NCBI RefSeq assembly: GCF_900187505.1
Contig: NZ_FYDL01000001.1
Location: 62,001 to 126,000, forward strand
Source of the DNA: Pseudomonas sp. Irchel s3h17
GTDB taxonomy: Bacteria; Pseudomonadota; Gammaproteobacteria; Pseudomonadales; Pseudomonadaceae
Reading direction: 5' to 3'
Length of the DNA: 64,000 nucleotides
Part shown: positions 35,449 through 44,804 of the stretch, in pieces
How the letters are laid out: the number at the start of each line of letters is the position of its first letter
Numbering within the stretch: the first letter of the stretch is position 1
Program-made: the position numbers and the translations under genes
The notes under the pieces: generated by a model
What the model saw: only the letters and a program-made list of their open reading frames with translations
What the model was told of the DNA's origin: nothing
Database searches by the model: none

Positions 35449-36724
35449 CGTTCAATACCTTGTCGAGAATCTTCGCCGCGTCTTCCGGGCCCTTGCGCGC
35501 TTGCATCTGGGCGCTGGTGCGCTGCAGGCGCTGGCGCATCGCCGGGTCGCTGAGGCAGGCAGCCAGTTTCCCGGCCAGTTGCGCCGGGTCCCAGTCATAG
35601 CGGTCAAGCTTGAAGCCGTGGCCGCTTTCTTCGGCGCGCATGGCGTTGTCGTGGCCGTCCCAGACGTAGGACATGACAATCGCCGGTTTGCCGAAGTACA
35701 GGCACTCGGTGAAGCTGTTGTTGCCGCCGTGGTGAATCACCACGTCGACCTGGGCGATCACCGAGGGCTGGGGGAACCAGTTGGCGATCTGCACGTTGTC
35801 CGGCAGGTCGTGGTATTCGTCCAGGTGCTCGCCGACATTGACCAGGGCCCGATAGGGCAGTTCGCCGAGGGCACGGATCAGGCGCTTGAGCAACTCGACG
35901 TCACCCGAACCCAGGCTGCCGAAGCTGGCGTAGATCAGGGGTTTGTCAGGGTGGGCGCGGAACGCCGGGATCTGGTACGTGGTGTCGCTGCGCACGCATC
36001 CCTGCAAGTAGTGAAAGCGTTCTGGTGGCAGTGGATGCCGACGCTCGAACTTGACCGCGTCCGGGTACAGCAGCAGGTTCATGTAGGGCGACGCTTCAAA
36101 GAACATCCCCAGCGGGTACGGTGCCTCGCCATGGTCCTTGAGAAACTGGTTGAAGTCCTGGTGAATCGGCCCGACCACCGCGTCGAAGCGCTGGCGAAAT
36201 CGGGCATGACCGGCCTTGTCGTCGACGCTCATGCCCGACAGGTGCGGCGGGATGTCCGGGTCGTCGATCTCGTTCTCCGAGCAGGAGATGATCCGCACCC
36301 ACGGCTTGCCGTATTGCTTGATCGCCGGGAACAGAATCACATTGTCGACACAGATCAGGTCCGGCTTGACCCGGTCCAGCACCGCTGGCAGGTCCTTTTG
36401 CGCCCACTTGGCGGTTTCGACGATGGCGGCCCAGCACTCCTTCACGTAGGTGTCGATCTGCTCCAGGGGTGTCTTGCGAAAGTTCGGAATGTGACCGTTG
36501 ATGAAGTCGACCCAGTAACGGGCCATGTCCTCGGCGGGCATCGGCGCCGACATGTTCACCGGGTATTCCTCGAACCCATAACCGGCATACACCCCGCTCA
36601 TGCCGGGGTCGGTCAGGAACACCGCCTTGTGCCCCAGGGCTTCGCACGCCTGCGCTATACCGACGGAGTTCAGGGCCGGGCCGTAGGCGGCCTCCGGAAA
36701 GAAGGCGATCACTTTCTGTTTCAT
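35441..36724 (-). CDS. Glycosyltransferase, MGT/GT1-like (copy 1)
   Basis: A 427-residue GT-B protein of the macrolide/UDP-glucuronosyl type. The C-terminal donor domain has LIYASFGSLGSGD, NWFPQPSVIAQVDVVIHHGG (HHGG at 331-334) and WDGHDNAMR at 355-363. By eye alignment two usual features differ: the N-terminal catalytic His (HGHxxP) is replaced by a Tyr14-Gly context (PEAAYGPALNS), and the DQ donor motif reads DG. It follows the ABC ATPase gene by 32 bases with GGAG upstream. Donor and acceptor are unknown; a paralogue lies at 42067-43356. Confidence 0.8.
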   Translation of the reverse strand: MKQKVIAFFPEAAYGPALNSVGIAQACEALGHKAVFLTDPGMSGVYAGYGFEEYPVNMSAPMPAEDMARYWVDFINGHIPNFRKTPLEQIDTYVKECWAAIVETAKWAQKDLPAVLDRVKPDLICVDNVILFPAIKQYGKPWVRIISCSENEIDDPDIPPHLSGMSVDDKAGHARFRQRFDAVVGPIHQDFNQFLKDHGEAPYPLGMFFEASPYMNLLLYPDAVKFERRHPLPPERFHYLQGCVRSDTTYQIPAFRAHPDKPLIYASFGSLGSGDVELLKRLIRALGELPYRALVNVGEHLDEYHDLPDNVQIANWFPQPSVIAQVDVVIHHGGNNSFTECLYFGKPAIVMSYVWDGHDNAMRAEESGHGFKLDRYDWDPAQLAGKLAACLSDPAMRQRLQRTSAQMQARKGPEDAAKILDKVLNDE

Positions 36725-36756
36725 CGAGAGCTACTCCTGCCTGGTCTTGTTATTGT

Positions 36757-37836
36757 TCAGTGCGTCAGTACGCGGGCGTGCCGGGCCTGCCAGCCCAGCC
36801 GGATGTCCATACCGCTGGAGAAGTGGGCAAACTCGAATTGTGAGGACGGCACGCGGACAATCAGCGGCTTGTCGCTGAGCGCGGTCTTGACGTGCAGGTT
36901 GGTATCCAGCCCGTGGTAGGCGACTTCCACGATCTGCCCCTGGACCTGGTTGTCGCACTCACCCCCCTGCCCCCCCAGAACTTGCAGGCGCTCAGGCCGC
37001 ACCACCACCGCCACCGCTTCGCCACGCACCGCGCCGGGCTGGGGCTCGACCTTCAGTTCGTGGCCGTTGACCATCACCCGCTGCTCGGCACCGCGCAGAC
37101 CTTCGAACAGGTTGCTGACGCCAATGAAGTTGGCCACGAAACGGCTGTTGGGGTTTTCGTAGAGCTCGCTGGGGCTGCCGCACTGGCAGACCTTGCCGCC
37201 GTCGAGCACCGCCATGCGGTCGGACATCACCAGGGCTTCTTCCTGATCATGGGTGACCACGATGAAGGTGATGCCGCTCTCGTGTTGCAGGCGCTTGAGT
37301 TCCAGCTGCATTTTTTCCCGCAGCTTTTTGTCCAGCGCCCCCAAGGGTTCGTCGAGCAGAAGGACCCGCGGGCGCTTGACCAGTGCACGGGCCAGGGCCA
37401 CCCGCTGGCGCTGCCCGCCGGACAGTTGATCGGGCTTGCGGTCGGCCAGTTCAGTGAGCTGTGCAGTGCTCAGCACCTCATTGACCCGCTGGCGGATTTG
37501 CGCCTCCGGCAAGCGCTCCATCTCCAGGCCATAGGCAATGTTCTTGCGCACGGTCATGTTGGGAAACAGCGCATAGGACTGGAACATCAGGTTCAACGGC
37601 CGCTTGTTGGGTGGCAGCGGCGAGATGTCCAGGCCGTCGAGGTAGATGCAGCCAGCGCTGGGGGTTTCGAATCCGGCGAGCATGCGCAGCAACGTGGTCT
37701 TGCCGCAGCCTGAAGGCCCGAGCAGCGCGAAGAACTCGTTCTCGCGGATGTTCAACGACACCTCGTCGACTGCCAGGCCATTGCCATAGGACTTGCTGAC
37801 CTTGTCCAGGATCAGTACCGCAGATGAGCTATTCAT
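36757..37836 (-). CDS. Polyamine-type ABC transporter ATP-binding protein (PotA/PotG)
   Basis: A 359-residue ATPase with Walker A GPSGCGKTT (about 39-47), signature [15 protein letters not shown], Walker B LLLDEPLGALDKKL and a C-terminal TOBE domain from about 260. This is the full-length Pot type. It overlaps the upstream permease gene by 8 bases and is followed directly by the glycosyltransferase gene, which ties glycosyl transfer to uptake. Confidence 0.9.
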   Translation of the reverse strand: MNSSSAVLILDKVSKSYGNGLAVDEVSLNIRENEFFALLGPSGCGKTTLLRMLAGFETPSAGCIYLDGLDISPLPPNKRPLNLMFQSYALFPNMTVRKNIAYGLEMERLPEAQIRQRVNEVLSTAQLTELADRKPDQLSGGQRQRVALARALVKRPRVLLLDEPLGALDKKLREKMQLELKRLQHESGITFIVVTHDQEEALVMSDRMAVLDGGKVCQCGSPSELYENPNSRFVANFIGVSNLFEGLRGAEQRVMVNGHELKVEPQPGAVRGEAVAVVVRPERLQVLGGQGGECDNQVQGQIVEVAYHGLDTNLHVKTALSDKPLIVRVPSSQFEFAHFSSGMDIRLGWQARHARVLTH

Positions 37837-38635
37837 GGGTGCGCGGAGCCTTGTTCAGACGCTGGGAGGCCAGCAGCGCGGTGATACTGACCAGCATCAC
37901 CAGCGTCGCCAGGGCATTGATTTCAGGGGTGACGCCGAAGCGGATCATGGCGTAGATCTGCATCGGCAACGTGGTCGAGGCCTGGCCGGACCCGGAGTTG
38001 AAAAAGGCGATGATGAATTCGTCCACCGACAGGGTGAACGCCAGCAATCCACCCGCCAGCACACCGGGGAAAATCACCGGCAGCAGGACTCGGCGAAAGG
38101 TGGTGAACCAGCCCGCGCCCAGGTCGATGGAGGCTTCGAGGATCGAATAGTCGAAATGCTTGAGCCGGGTCCGCACCACGGCGCAGACAAAGGCAATGTT
38201 GAACACCGCATGGCTGACGATGATCGAGTGCAGGCCCAGGCCGACCTTGAGCAGGTTGAAAAAACTCAGCAAGGCGATGGCCAGCACGATGTCGGGGATG
38301 ATCATCGGTGCCATCAGCAGGGTGTCGACCACCTGGCCCTTGTCATTGCCCTTGCGCCGCAACTCGACGCCCAAGGCCAGCAACGTGCCGAGCACGCAGG
38401 CAATCAAGGTCGCCGACAGTGCCACGATCAGGGTGTTGAGCGCCGCCGAAAGGATCGCCGTGTTGTTGGCCAGCGACACGTACCATTTGAAGGACACGCC
38501 CCCCCAGGCAGTCGGCAGCCCGGACTTGTTGAACGACAGCAGGATCAGCACCAGGATCGGTACATAGAGAAAGGCATAGACCACGCCCAAGTGCGCGCTG
38601 AGGAACGACCCGCCGACCGTTCGTGGCTGGCTCAT
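37829..38635 (-). CDS. ABC transporter permease, PotI-like
   Basis: A 268-residue inner-membrane permease with about six helices and the EAA-loop region (EASIDLGAGWFTTFRRVLLP) that contacts the ATPase. Its ATG overlaps the PotH-like stop by 4 bases (ATGA). Confidence 0.88.
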   Translation of the reverse strand: MSQPRTVGGSFLSAHLGVVYAFLYVPILVLILLSFNKSGLPTAWGGVSFKWYVSLANNTAILSAALNTLIVALSATLIACVLGTLLALGVELRRKGNDKGQVVDTLLMAPMIIPDIVLAIALLSFFNLLKVGLGLHSIIVSHAVFNIAFVCAVVRTRLKHFDYSILEASIDLGAGWFTTFRRVLLPVIFPGVLAGGLLAFTLSVDEFIIAFFNSGSGQASTTLPMQIYAMIRFGVTPEINALATLVMLVSITALLASQRLNKAPRTHE

Positions 38636-39492
38636 GGGCGACCTCCTTCGGCACGCCGGGCGACCAGCGCCTGGATAAACAACAGGATCAGCATGATGGC
38701 GATCAGGAAAAAGCTCAGCGCGGCACCGAACGGCCAGTCCCGCGCCGTGAGGAACTGCGAGTAAATCAGGTTGCCGACCATCTGCACCTGCTTGCCGCCC
38801 AACAGGTCAGCAGTGATGAAGTTGCCGATGCTCAACACGAAGACAAACACCGCGCCCGCCGCGATACCCGGCACGCTCAGCGGCAGGATGATCCGGCGGA
38901 ACGTCATCCAGCCCGAGGCACCGAGGTCCCTGGAGGCATCCCAGAGTTCGCTGTTGATCCGCGATAGCGAGGAAAAGATCGCCAGGATCACAAAGGGGAT
39001 GTAGTTGTAGACCAGTCCCAGCACCACCGAAGCCTCGGTGTACAGCAGGTTGATCGGGTCACCGCTGTAGCCGAGCAACTGCAGCAGGCGGTTGATCAGG
39101 CCTTCGCGGTTGAGCAGGACGATCCAGGCATAGGTACGGATCAGGTAGTTGCTCCAGAACGGCAGCATCACCAGGAACAGGAACACCGCCTGCCGACGCC
39201 GTGGCGCCCGGGCTATCGCATACGCCGCCGGGTAGCCGATCAGCACTGCGAACAGGGTCGCCAGCCCGGCGATCTTCGCCGACTTGAGGACGATCCCCAG
39301 GTACAGCGGATCGAGCGCGCGCTGGTAGTTTTCCCAACTGAACACCCAGTCGATGCCGCCATAGGCACCGCGCTCCACAAAGCTGTAGACCAGTACCAAC
39401 AGGCACGGCACCACCAGGAAAACCAGCAGCCAGCCCAGTCCAGGCGTCAGCAGCCAGGCCGACAGACGCCTGTCGGCATGCAATGCACTCAT
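38632..39492 (-). CDS. ABC transporter permease, PotH-like
   Basis: A 286-residue inner-membrane permease with six helices and the EAA loop (DASRDLGASGWMTFRRIILP). ATG 39492 follows GGAGG by 9 bases. It forms the permease pair with the PotI-like protein and starts 89 bases after the binding-protein stop. Confidence 0.88.
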   Translation of the reverse strand: MSALHADRRLSAWLLTPGLGWLLVFLVVPCLLVLVYSFVERGAYGGIDWVFSWENYQRALDPLYLGIVLKSAKIAGLATLFAVLIGYPAAYAIARAPRRRQAVFLFLVMLPFWSNYLIRTYAWIVLLNREGLINRLLQLLGYSGDPINLLYTEASVVLGLVYNYIPFVILAIFSSLSRINSELWDASRDLGASGWMTFRRIILPLSVPGIAAGAVFVFVLSIGNFITADLLGGKQVQMVGNLIYSQFLTARDWPFGAALSFFLIAIMLILLFIQALVARRAEGGRP

Positions 39493-39581
39493 TACCCGTA
39501 TCCTCCGACCCCGCACGCAGCAAGGTGGCTTGCCTAGAATGGCGAGGCATGCAGCGGCATGCCCCGGTCAGAACCCGCGGG

Positions 39582-40637
39582 CTAGTTCTGCGCCGCCATG
39601 ATTTCGGTGACGGCCCGGGTATAGGCCTTCTGCGTGGTGCCGCCCAAGTCGCGCAACTGCTCCATCTTCAGCAGTTCGGCCGGGGCGATGCTCAGGTTCG
39701 GATACTGCTTGAGCAGGTCGGCGGACAACCCGGCCATGGCGGCCTGGTTCGGTACTTTGTAGAGAATGTTTTCGGCGACCCAGGCGTGGTTGCCCTTGTC
39801 CAGCATGAAGTTGATGAACCTGAAGGCTTCGTCCCGATGCTTCGACCCCTTGAGCACCACCATGGTGTCCACCCACAGGTCGGAACCTTCCTTGGGCACC
39901 ACGAAGCGGATCGCCCCATTGGCCTGGGTGCCGTAGTTGCACCAGCCGTCCCACGCATGGGCCATCAGCGATTCGCCGGAAGCGAGCTTGGAGTAGAAGG
40001 TGGTGTCGTCGAAGGCGAGGATGCGCTTCTTGGTGGCGATCAGTTGGTCACGTACCGCGCCGATATGCTGGGTGTTGTTGTCATTGACCGACCAGCCTTT
40101 GGCCAGGAACCCGGCGCCGAGCATCCAGCGGTCGGTGGCAAGCAGGGTCACCTTGCCCTTGAGGGCATCGCTGGGGTTGAGCAGGTCATTCCAGCTGCTG
40201 GGCGCAGGGTTGACCTTGTCGGAGCGGTAGCAGATTCCGGTGGTGCCCCAGGTGTAAGGCACCGAGAACTGGTTACCCGGGTCGTATTCCAGGTGAGTGG
40301 CTTCGGGGTAGAGGTTTTTCAGGTTGGGGACTTTGACCGGATCGATGTCCGCCAGCAGCCCCTGCTTGTGCAGGACTTCGGCAAAGGGCGAGGACACGAA
40401 GACCACGTCGTAGCCTTCCCCGCCATTGGCCATGAGCTTGCCCATGATCTCTTCGTTGGTGGCGTGCAAGGCCTTGTCGACCGTGACACCGCTGGCCACT
40501 TTGAACTTGTCCAGCGCATCGGGGGCCATGTAGCCGTCCCAGATGGAGATGACCATATCCTTGGCACTGGCGGCTGATGAGGCGATTGCAACGGAAACGG
40601 CCAGTCCTGCGCAAACAAGGTGCTTCAGCTTTCTCAT
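39582..40637 (-). CDS. ABC transporter substrate-binding protein (PotD/PotF-like)
   Basis: A 351-residue periplasmic protein with a signal peptide cut near ASA-KD (about residue 26), then MVISIWDGYMAPDALDKF. The ligand-site-like segments are YTWGTTGICY and AHAWDGWCNYG. It is clearly diverged from the binding protein at 29536-30624 (WDGYMA versus WTDYIG at the start), so a different ligand is likely. It is the first gene of the nine-gene minus-strand operon. ATG 40637 was preferred to a GTG nine bases upstream because TTAGGTG is well spaced for it. Confidence 0.87.
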   Translation of the reverse strand: MRKLKHLVCAGLAVSVAIASSAASAKDMVISIWDGYMAPDALDKFKVASGVTVDKALHATNEEIMGKLMANGGEGYDVVFVSSPFAEVLHKQGLLADIDPVKVPNLKNLYPEATHLEYDPGNQFSVPYTWGTTGICYRSDKVNPAPSSWNDLLNPSDALKGKVTLLATDRWMLGAGFLAKGWSVNDNNTQHIGAVRDQLIATKKRILAFDDTTFYSKLASGESLMAHAWDGWCNYGTQANGAIRFVVPKEGSDLWVDTMVVLKGSKHRDEAFRFINFMLDKGNHAWVAENILYKVPNQAAMAGLSADLLKQYPNLSIAPAELLKMEQLRDLGGTTQKAYTRAVTEIMAAQN

Positions 40638-40720
40638 AATGCTCACCTAACGACTGTTATTGTTGTGTTCGAAGGCAGTGCGGCAAAAAATAAGAAACGG
40701 CTTGCGGTGTATTTTTTTAA

Positions 40721-40749
40721 TAATTAGGACCAGCATAGCAGGATGTCAA
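40721..40749 (-). promoter_or_regulatory. Predicted sigma-70 promoter of the transporter operon
   Basis: On the minus strand TTGACA (40744-40749) and TAATTA (40721-40726) are spaced by 17 bases, 84 bases before the binding-protein start. The region is AT-rich. It lies in the 397-base divergent gap shared with the GntR gene, a reasonable place for that regulator to act. Confidence 0.55.
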
Positions 40750-40855
40750 TAATTTTCTCGCGCCTGACTGACAGGCTGCCCATGACATAAGATCCGTGCA
40801 TGAATGCGCAGTGACCGACAAAAGAAGTCATGCAGTTCGGTCGAAGCGCGGAACA

Positions 40856-40990
40856 CCCGTGGCGAGGGAGCTTGCTCCCGCTGGGCTGTGCAGCAGCCCC
40901 AAAAAGGTTGCCGAGGTCTCTTTGAAAGACCGCAAGCGCCTTATCAGGGCTGCTTCGCACCCCAGCGGGAGCAAGCTCCCTCGCCACGGG
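40856..40990. repeat. REP doublet (REPIN-like), gcgagggagcttgctcccgc family
   Basis: Perfect 30-base inverted arms (40856-40885 and 40961-40990; core gcgagggagcttgctccc) flank about 75 bases. It is closely related to the unit at 2281-2414, including the gctgggctg-cagcagcccc inner part. With the promoter above it fills the divergent gap; I see no gene in it. Confidence 0.85.
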
Positions 40991-41034
40991 CGTTCACTGC
41001 CAATTGAGCGGCATCACGACCAGAGAAGAACCCC

Positions 41035-41967
41035 TTGAGCACGACAATCGAAAAGAAACCCCGCACCAATCACCTGGAACTGGCCCGGCGCATTCTCGAG
41101 CACACGCAGGAGACGGGAGTGATGCCTGGCGACCCGGTTTCCGAGCAAGCCCTGGCCCGTACCTTCCAGGTGTCGCGCACCCTGGTGCGCGGGGCATTGA
41201 AAGTCCTGCACGAAGAAAACCTGCTCAGCCATGAAGCGGGCAAGGGCTATCGCCTGGTTGCCCCGCCCGCCGGCCAGCCCTTCAACAGCGCCCTGCCCCA
41301 GGCCGCCGAAGAAGAACTGGCCACCTCGGTACTGCGCGACCGCATGGCCGGGCGCCTGGGTGACAGCATCAGCATCAGTGAACTGATGCGCCGCTACGAC
41401 ATCGGCCGCCCCGCGGCCCAGAAAGCCCTGGCCCAACTGAGCGAAAGCCAGGCCATCGAGCGCGGCCCCGGCCAGTCCTGGCTGTTCCGCCCGTCACTCA
41501 ACAGCCTCGCGGCCCTGGACGAAAGCCTGAAGTTCCGCCTGATCCTGGAACCCGAGGCCCTGCTCAGCCCCCACTTCAATGCCGACCCGCAACGCCTGAC
41601 ACTGCTGCGCACGGGCATGGAAACCCTGCTGGCGACACCGGTCGAGGACTTCGACCTCCAGCAGTTTCGCGAACTGGACATCAGCTTTCACGAACTGATC
41701 GGCCAAAGTTGCGGCAACCGTTTCGTCAGCGATGCCCTGCTCCAGCACCAAAGCCTGCGCCGCCTGCCCAACCTGCTGCCGAGTGTCAGCGTGCACCGCC
41801 TGCACGAAGCCCTGCGTGAGCACCTGCACATCATTGCCCAGATCGAACGGGGGCAGATGGAGATCGCGGCCGACCTGATGCGCCTGCACCTGCGGCTGTC
41901 CGCGGCGCAACGCCCACAAACCGCCAACCGTGGCATCCCCCATCGCCATCCTTTCGGGCGGGGTTGA
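41035..41967 (+). CDS. GntR-family regulator with two winged-helix-like domains
   Basis: A 310-residue regulator. Residues about 12-62 form a GntR winged helix (SEQALARTFQVSRTLVRGAL), about 85-150 look like a second one (ISELMRRYDIGRPAAQKALA), and the rest is an FCD-type helical domain (DISFHELIGQSCGNRFVSDA, and AALREHLHII-like end). The start is probably TTG 41035; AGAGAAGAA is the only weak ribosome binding site, and the first in-frame ATG lies inside the first domain. It is divergent from the transporter operon and probably controls both arms. Confidence 0.8.
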   Translation: MSTTIEKKPRTNHLELARRILEHTQETGVMPGDPVSEQALARTFQVSRTLVRGALKVLHEENLLSHEAGKGYRLVAPPAGQPFNSALPQAAEEELATSVLRDRMAGRLGDSISISELMRRYDIGRPAAQKALAQLSESQAIERGPGQSWLFRPSLNSLAALDESLKFRLILEPEALLSPHFNADPQRLTLLRTGMETLLATPVEDFDLQQFRELDISFHELIGQSCGNRFVSDALLQHQSLRRLPNLLPSVSVHRLHEALREHLHIIAQIERGQMEIAADLMRLHLRLSAAQRPQTANRGIPHRHPFGRG

Positions 41968-42066
41968 ACCCCGGAAAAATTGTGGTGCTTTTTTTCATGA
42001 AATAAGACAGCATCAAAAACACCTTCAAGAAAAGCGGGGGCAACCCGCTGCAGACGGTCCCATGCC

Positions 42067-43356
42067 ATGCACAAAGAAAAACTGATCGCCCTGTTCCCCG
42101 AAGCCAGTTTTGGCGCGGCCCTGAACTGCATCGGTATCGCTCAGGCGCTGCGTGAGCTGGGTGCCCGGCCGGTGTTTATCTGTCACGGGCATTTCCAGGG
42201 GATCTTCGCCGAGTACGGCTTTGCCGAGTACCCGATTCCCGAGGCCAACCCGCTGTCGGCGGCCGAGCATCAGCATTACTGGGAGCGCTTCATCGAGCGC
42301 AACATCCCCTACTTCGACCAGACCCCGCTGGCCCAGATCGACAGCTACGTGGCGCCGGCCTGGGAAGCCATCATCGACACGGCCATCGAGGCCGAGAAGC
42401 CCCTGCAACAATTGCTGGCCCGGCTCAAGCCGGACGCGATCGTGCTGGACAACGTGGTGATGTTCCCGGCGATTGCCAATGCCGGTTGCCCGTGGGTGCG
42501 CATGGTCTCCTGTGCCGAAACCGAGTTGCCGGACCGCGCCGTGCCCCCCTACCTGTCCGGTTGCAGCCAGGGCGACAGGGTGGCGTGCCAGGTCTTTGTC
42601 GAGCACTACCAGAACGCTGTCGCCCCGGCCCATGAGCGCTTCTCGCGCTTTCTCGCCAGCCACGACACCGCGCGCTGCCCACCAGGCCAGTTCCTGATGG
42701 ACTCGCCCTGGCTCAACCTGTTGCTGTCGCCGACCCCGGTACGCTACGAGCGCGAACAACCGCTGGACCCGCAACGCTACCTGTACCTCGACGGGTGTGT
42801 GCGCCGCGAAGCGCCGTACATCGTGCCTGACTTTCCGCGGCACAACGACGCGCCGCTGATCTACGTCAGCTTCGGCAGCCTGGGCGCGGCCGATACCCGG
42901 ATGATCAAGCGCCTGATCGCCACCCTGGAAACCTTGCCCTATCGCTTCCTGATCAACGTCGGCGCCTACCGCGAGACCTACACCGAGGTCCCGGACAACA
43001 TCTACCTGGACAGCTGGTTCCCACAGCCGGCGGTGCTCAAGGAGTGCCAGTTGTTCATTCACCACGGCGGCAACAACAGTTTCTGCGAAGCCCTGTTCTT
43101 TGGCTTGCCCTCGGTGATCATTCCCTACTGCTGGGACGGCCACGACAATGCGGTGCGCGGCGAAGAAGTCGGTATCGGTCGCTACCTGCCGCGCTTCGCC
43201 GATCCGCTGGCCGCCCTGCCCGCCACCCTAGAGCAACTGCTCAACGACACCTCGATGCAGCAGCGCCTTGCCGCGATCAGCGCGGCCATGCAGGCGACCC
43301 GCGGCACCGAGCTCGCCGCGCGGGCGATCCTGGCGTTGCCTACCCCCTCGTCATAG
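42067..43356 (+). CDS. Glycosyltransferase, MGT/GT1-like (copy 2)
   Basis: A 429-residue GT-B protein, paralogue of the 35441-36724 product: ALNCIGIAQAL near the start, LIYVSFGSLGAADTRMIKRL, HHGGNNSFCEALFFG (from 332) and WDGHDNAVR. Like copy 1 it lacks the N-terminal HGH motif (PEASFGAALN, Phe15) and has DG where most relatives have DQ. The ribosome binding site is poor, hinting at low translation. It is followed by an FAD oxidase gene after 19 bases. Confidence 0.8.
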   Translation: MHKEKLIALFPEASFGAALNCIGIAQALRELGARPVFICHGHFQGIFAEYGFAEYPIPEANPLSAAEHQHYWERFIERNIPYFDQTPLAQIDSYVAPAWEAIIDTAIEAEKPLQQLLARLKPDAIVLDNVVMFPAIANAGCPWVRMVSCAETELPDRAVPPYLSGCSQGDRVACQVFVEHYQNAVAPAHERFSRFLASHDTARCPPGQFLMDSPWLNLLLSPTPVRYEREQPLDPQRYLYLDGCVRREAPYIVPDFPRHNDAPLIYVSFGSLGAADTRMIKRLIATLETLPYRFLINVGAYRETYTEVPDNIYLDSWFPQPAVLKECQLFIHHGGNNSFCEALFFGLPSVIIPYCWDGHDNAVRGEEVGIGRYLPRFADPLAALPATLEQLLNDTSMQQRLAAISAAMQATRGTELAARAILALPTPSS

Positions 43357-43375
43357 CCACGAAAAAGAGTCCGTC

Positions 43376-44770
43376 ATGCGCCCATCCGCCCTGCACAGCC
43401 TCAAGCACACGATCCCCAGGCCGTATTGGCTGGACACCGACACGCCGGTCCAGGCGTGCGAACGGCAGACCGGCGACATCCACGCCGACCTGGTGATCGT
43501 CGGCGGGGGGTTCACCGGCCTGTGGACCGCACTGCTGGCCCGGCAACGGATGCCCACCGGGCGTATCGTCCTGCTGGAGGGCCGCACCTGTGGCACCTCG
43601 GCCAGCGGCAGGAGTGGCGGGTTCTGCGCACCGAGCATTTCCCATGGCGTGTCCAACGCTCTGAAGCGCTGGCCCAGGGAAGCCGAGACCCTGATTCGCC
43701 TGGGTCGCGACAATCTCGATGAACTGGCGCAGGACATCCTGCGGTTGGGCCTGGAGGTCGAATTCGAACGCCCCGGCAAACTCAACGTGGCCACCACCCC
43801 GTGGCAAGTCGAGGGCTTGCGCGCGCTTGAGCAGAAGTACCGGCGCCACGGCATCGACTGCACCTGGCTGGAAGGATCGGCACTCAAGGCATACCTGGAC
43901 TCGCCACTGTACAGCGCCGGTTTGTACGAACCCAATTACGCGCTGCTCAACCCGGCGAAGATGGTTCGCGAGTTGCGCCGGGCCTGCATCGAGCACGGCG
44001 TGGACCTGTTCGAACACTCGCCGGTCACCCGCCTGCAAGCCCTCGGCAACGGCGTGCTGCTGCACACCGGCTACGGCAGCGTCCAGGCCCCCCGGGTCGC
44101 GCTGGCCACCAACGTGTTCCCATCGCTGTTGCCCGCATTGCGCACCACGGTCATTCCGATCTACGACTACGCCCTGACCACCGAGCCGTTGTCCCAGGCG
44201 CAGTTACAGGCCATTGGCTGGGACCGGCGCCATGGCATTGCCGACTCCGGCAACCAGTTCCACTACCTGCGCAAAACCGCCGACAACCGCATCCTGTGGG
44301 GCGGCTTCGACGCCATCTACCCGTTTGCCAGCAAACTGGACGAAGGCCTGACCCAGCGCCCGGAAACCTTTGTGCGCCTGGCCGAGCAGTTTCAGCAGAC
44401 CTTCCCGGCCTTGGCCGACGTGAGCTTCAGCCACGCCTGGGGCGGCGTCATCGACTCGTCCGCGCGCACGACGATGTTCACCGGCACCACCCACGACCGC
44501 CGCGTGGCCTACGCCATGGGTTTCACTGGCCAGGGCATCGCTGCCAGCCGCTTTGCCGGCGCGACGATGCTGGACCTGCTGGACGGCCAGGACAGCCATC
44601 GCACTTGCCTGGACATGCTTAACCGCGCCCCGGTGCGCTTTCCGCCCGAACCCTTGCGCTTCATTGGCGTGCGCCTGGCGCAACGCGGCCTGGCCCATGA
44701 AGACCGCAGCGGCCAACGCAACCTGTTCCTGAAAACCCTGGATGCCTTCGGGGTCGGTTTCGACTCCTGA
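43376..44770 (+). CDS. FAD-dependent oxidoreductase (DAO family), copy 2
   Basis: A 464-residue flavoenzyme with the Rossmann motif VIVGGGFTGLWTALLA near residue 40 and CGTSASGRSGGFCAPS after it, and a C-terminal FAD segment (AMGFTGQGIAASRFAG). It belongs with amine and gamma-glutamyl-amine oxidases but is diverged from the oxidase at 30621-31934. ATG 43376 has AAGAG upstream; the long frame from 43268 overlaps the glycosyltransferase gene and is unlikely. It probably oxidises an amine or N-substituted amino acid. Confidence 0.83.
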   Translation: MRPSALHSLKHTIPRPYWLDTDTPVQACERQTGDIHADLVIVGGGFTGLWTALLARQRMPTGRIVLLEGRTCGTSASGRSGGFCAPSISHGVSNALKRWPREAETLIRLGRDNLDELAQDILRLGLEVEFERPGKLNVATTPWQVEGLRALEQKYRRHGIDCTWLEGSALKAYLDSPLYSAGLYEPNYALLNPAKMVRELRRACIEHGVDLFEHSPVTRLQALGNGVLLHTGYGSVQAPRVALATNVFPSLLPALRTTVIPIYDYALTTEPLSQAQLQAIGWDRRHGIADSGNQFHYLRKTADNRILWGGFDAIYPFASKLDEGLTQRPETFVRLAEQFQQTFPALADVSFSHAWGGVIDSSARTTMFTGTTHDRRVAYAMGFTGQGIAASRFAGATMLDLLDGQDSHRTCLDMLNRAPVRFPPEPLRFIGVRLAQRGLAHEDRSGQRNLFLKTLDAFGVGFDS

Positions 44771-44804
44771 ACAGCCAAGCGAACTGCGTTACAAGGAGCG
44801 TCTC

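Noticed and set aside
40724..40987. Small minus-strand frame in the divergent gap at 40.7-41.0 kb
   Set aside because: It is built from the REP doublet and the promoter of the binding-protein gene and has no ribosome binding site.
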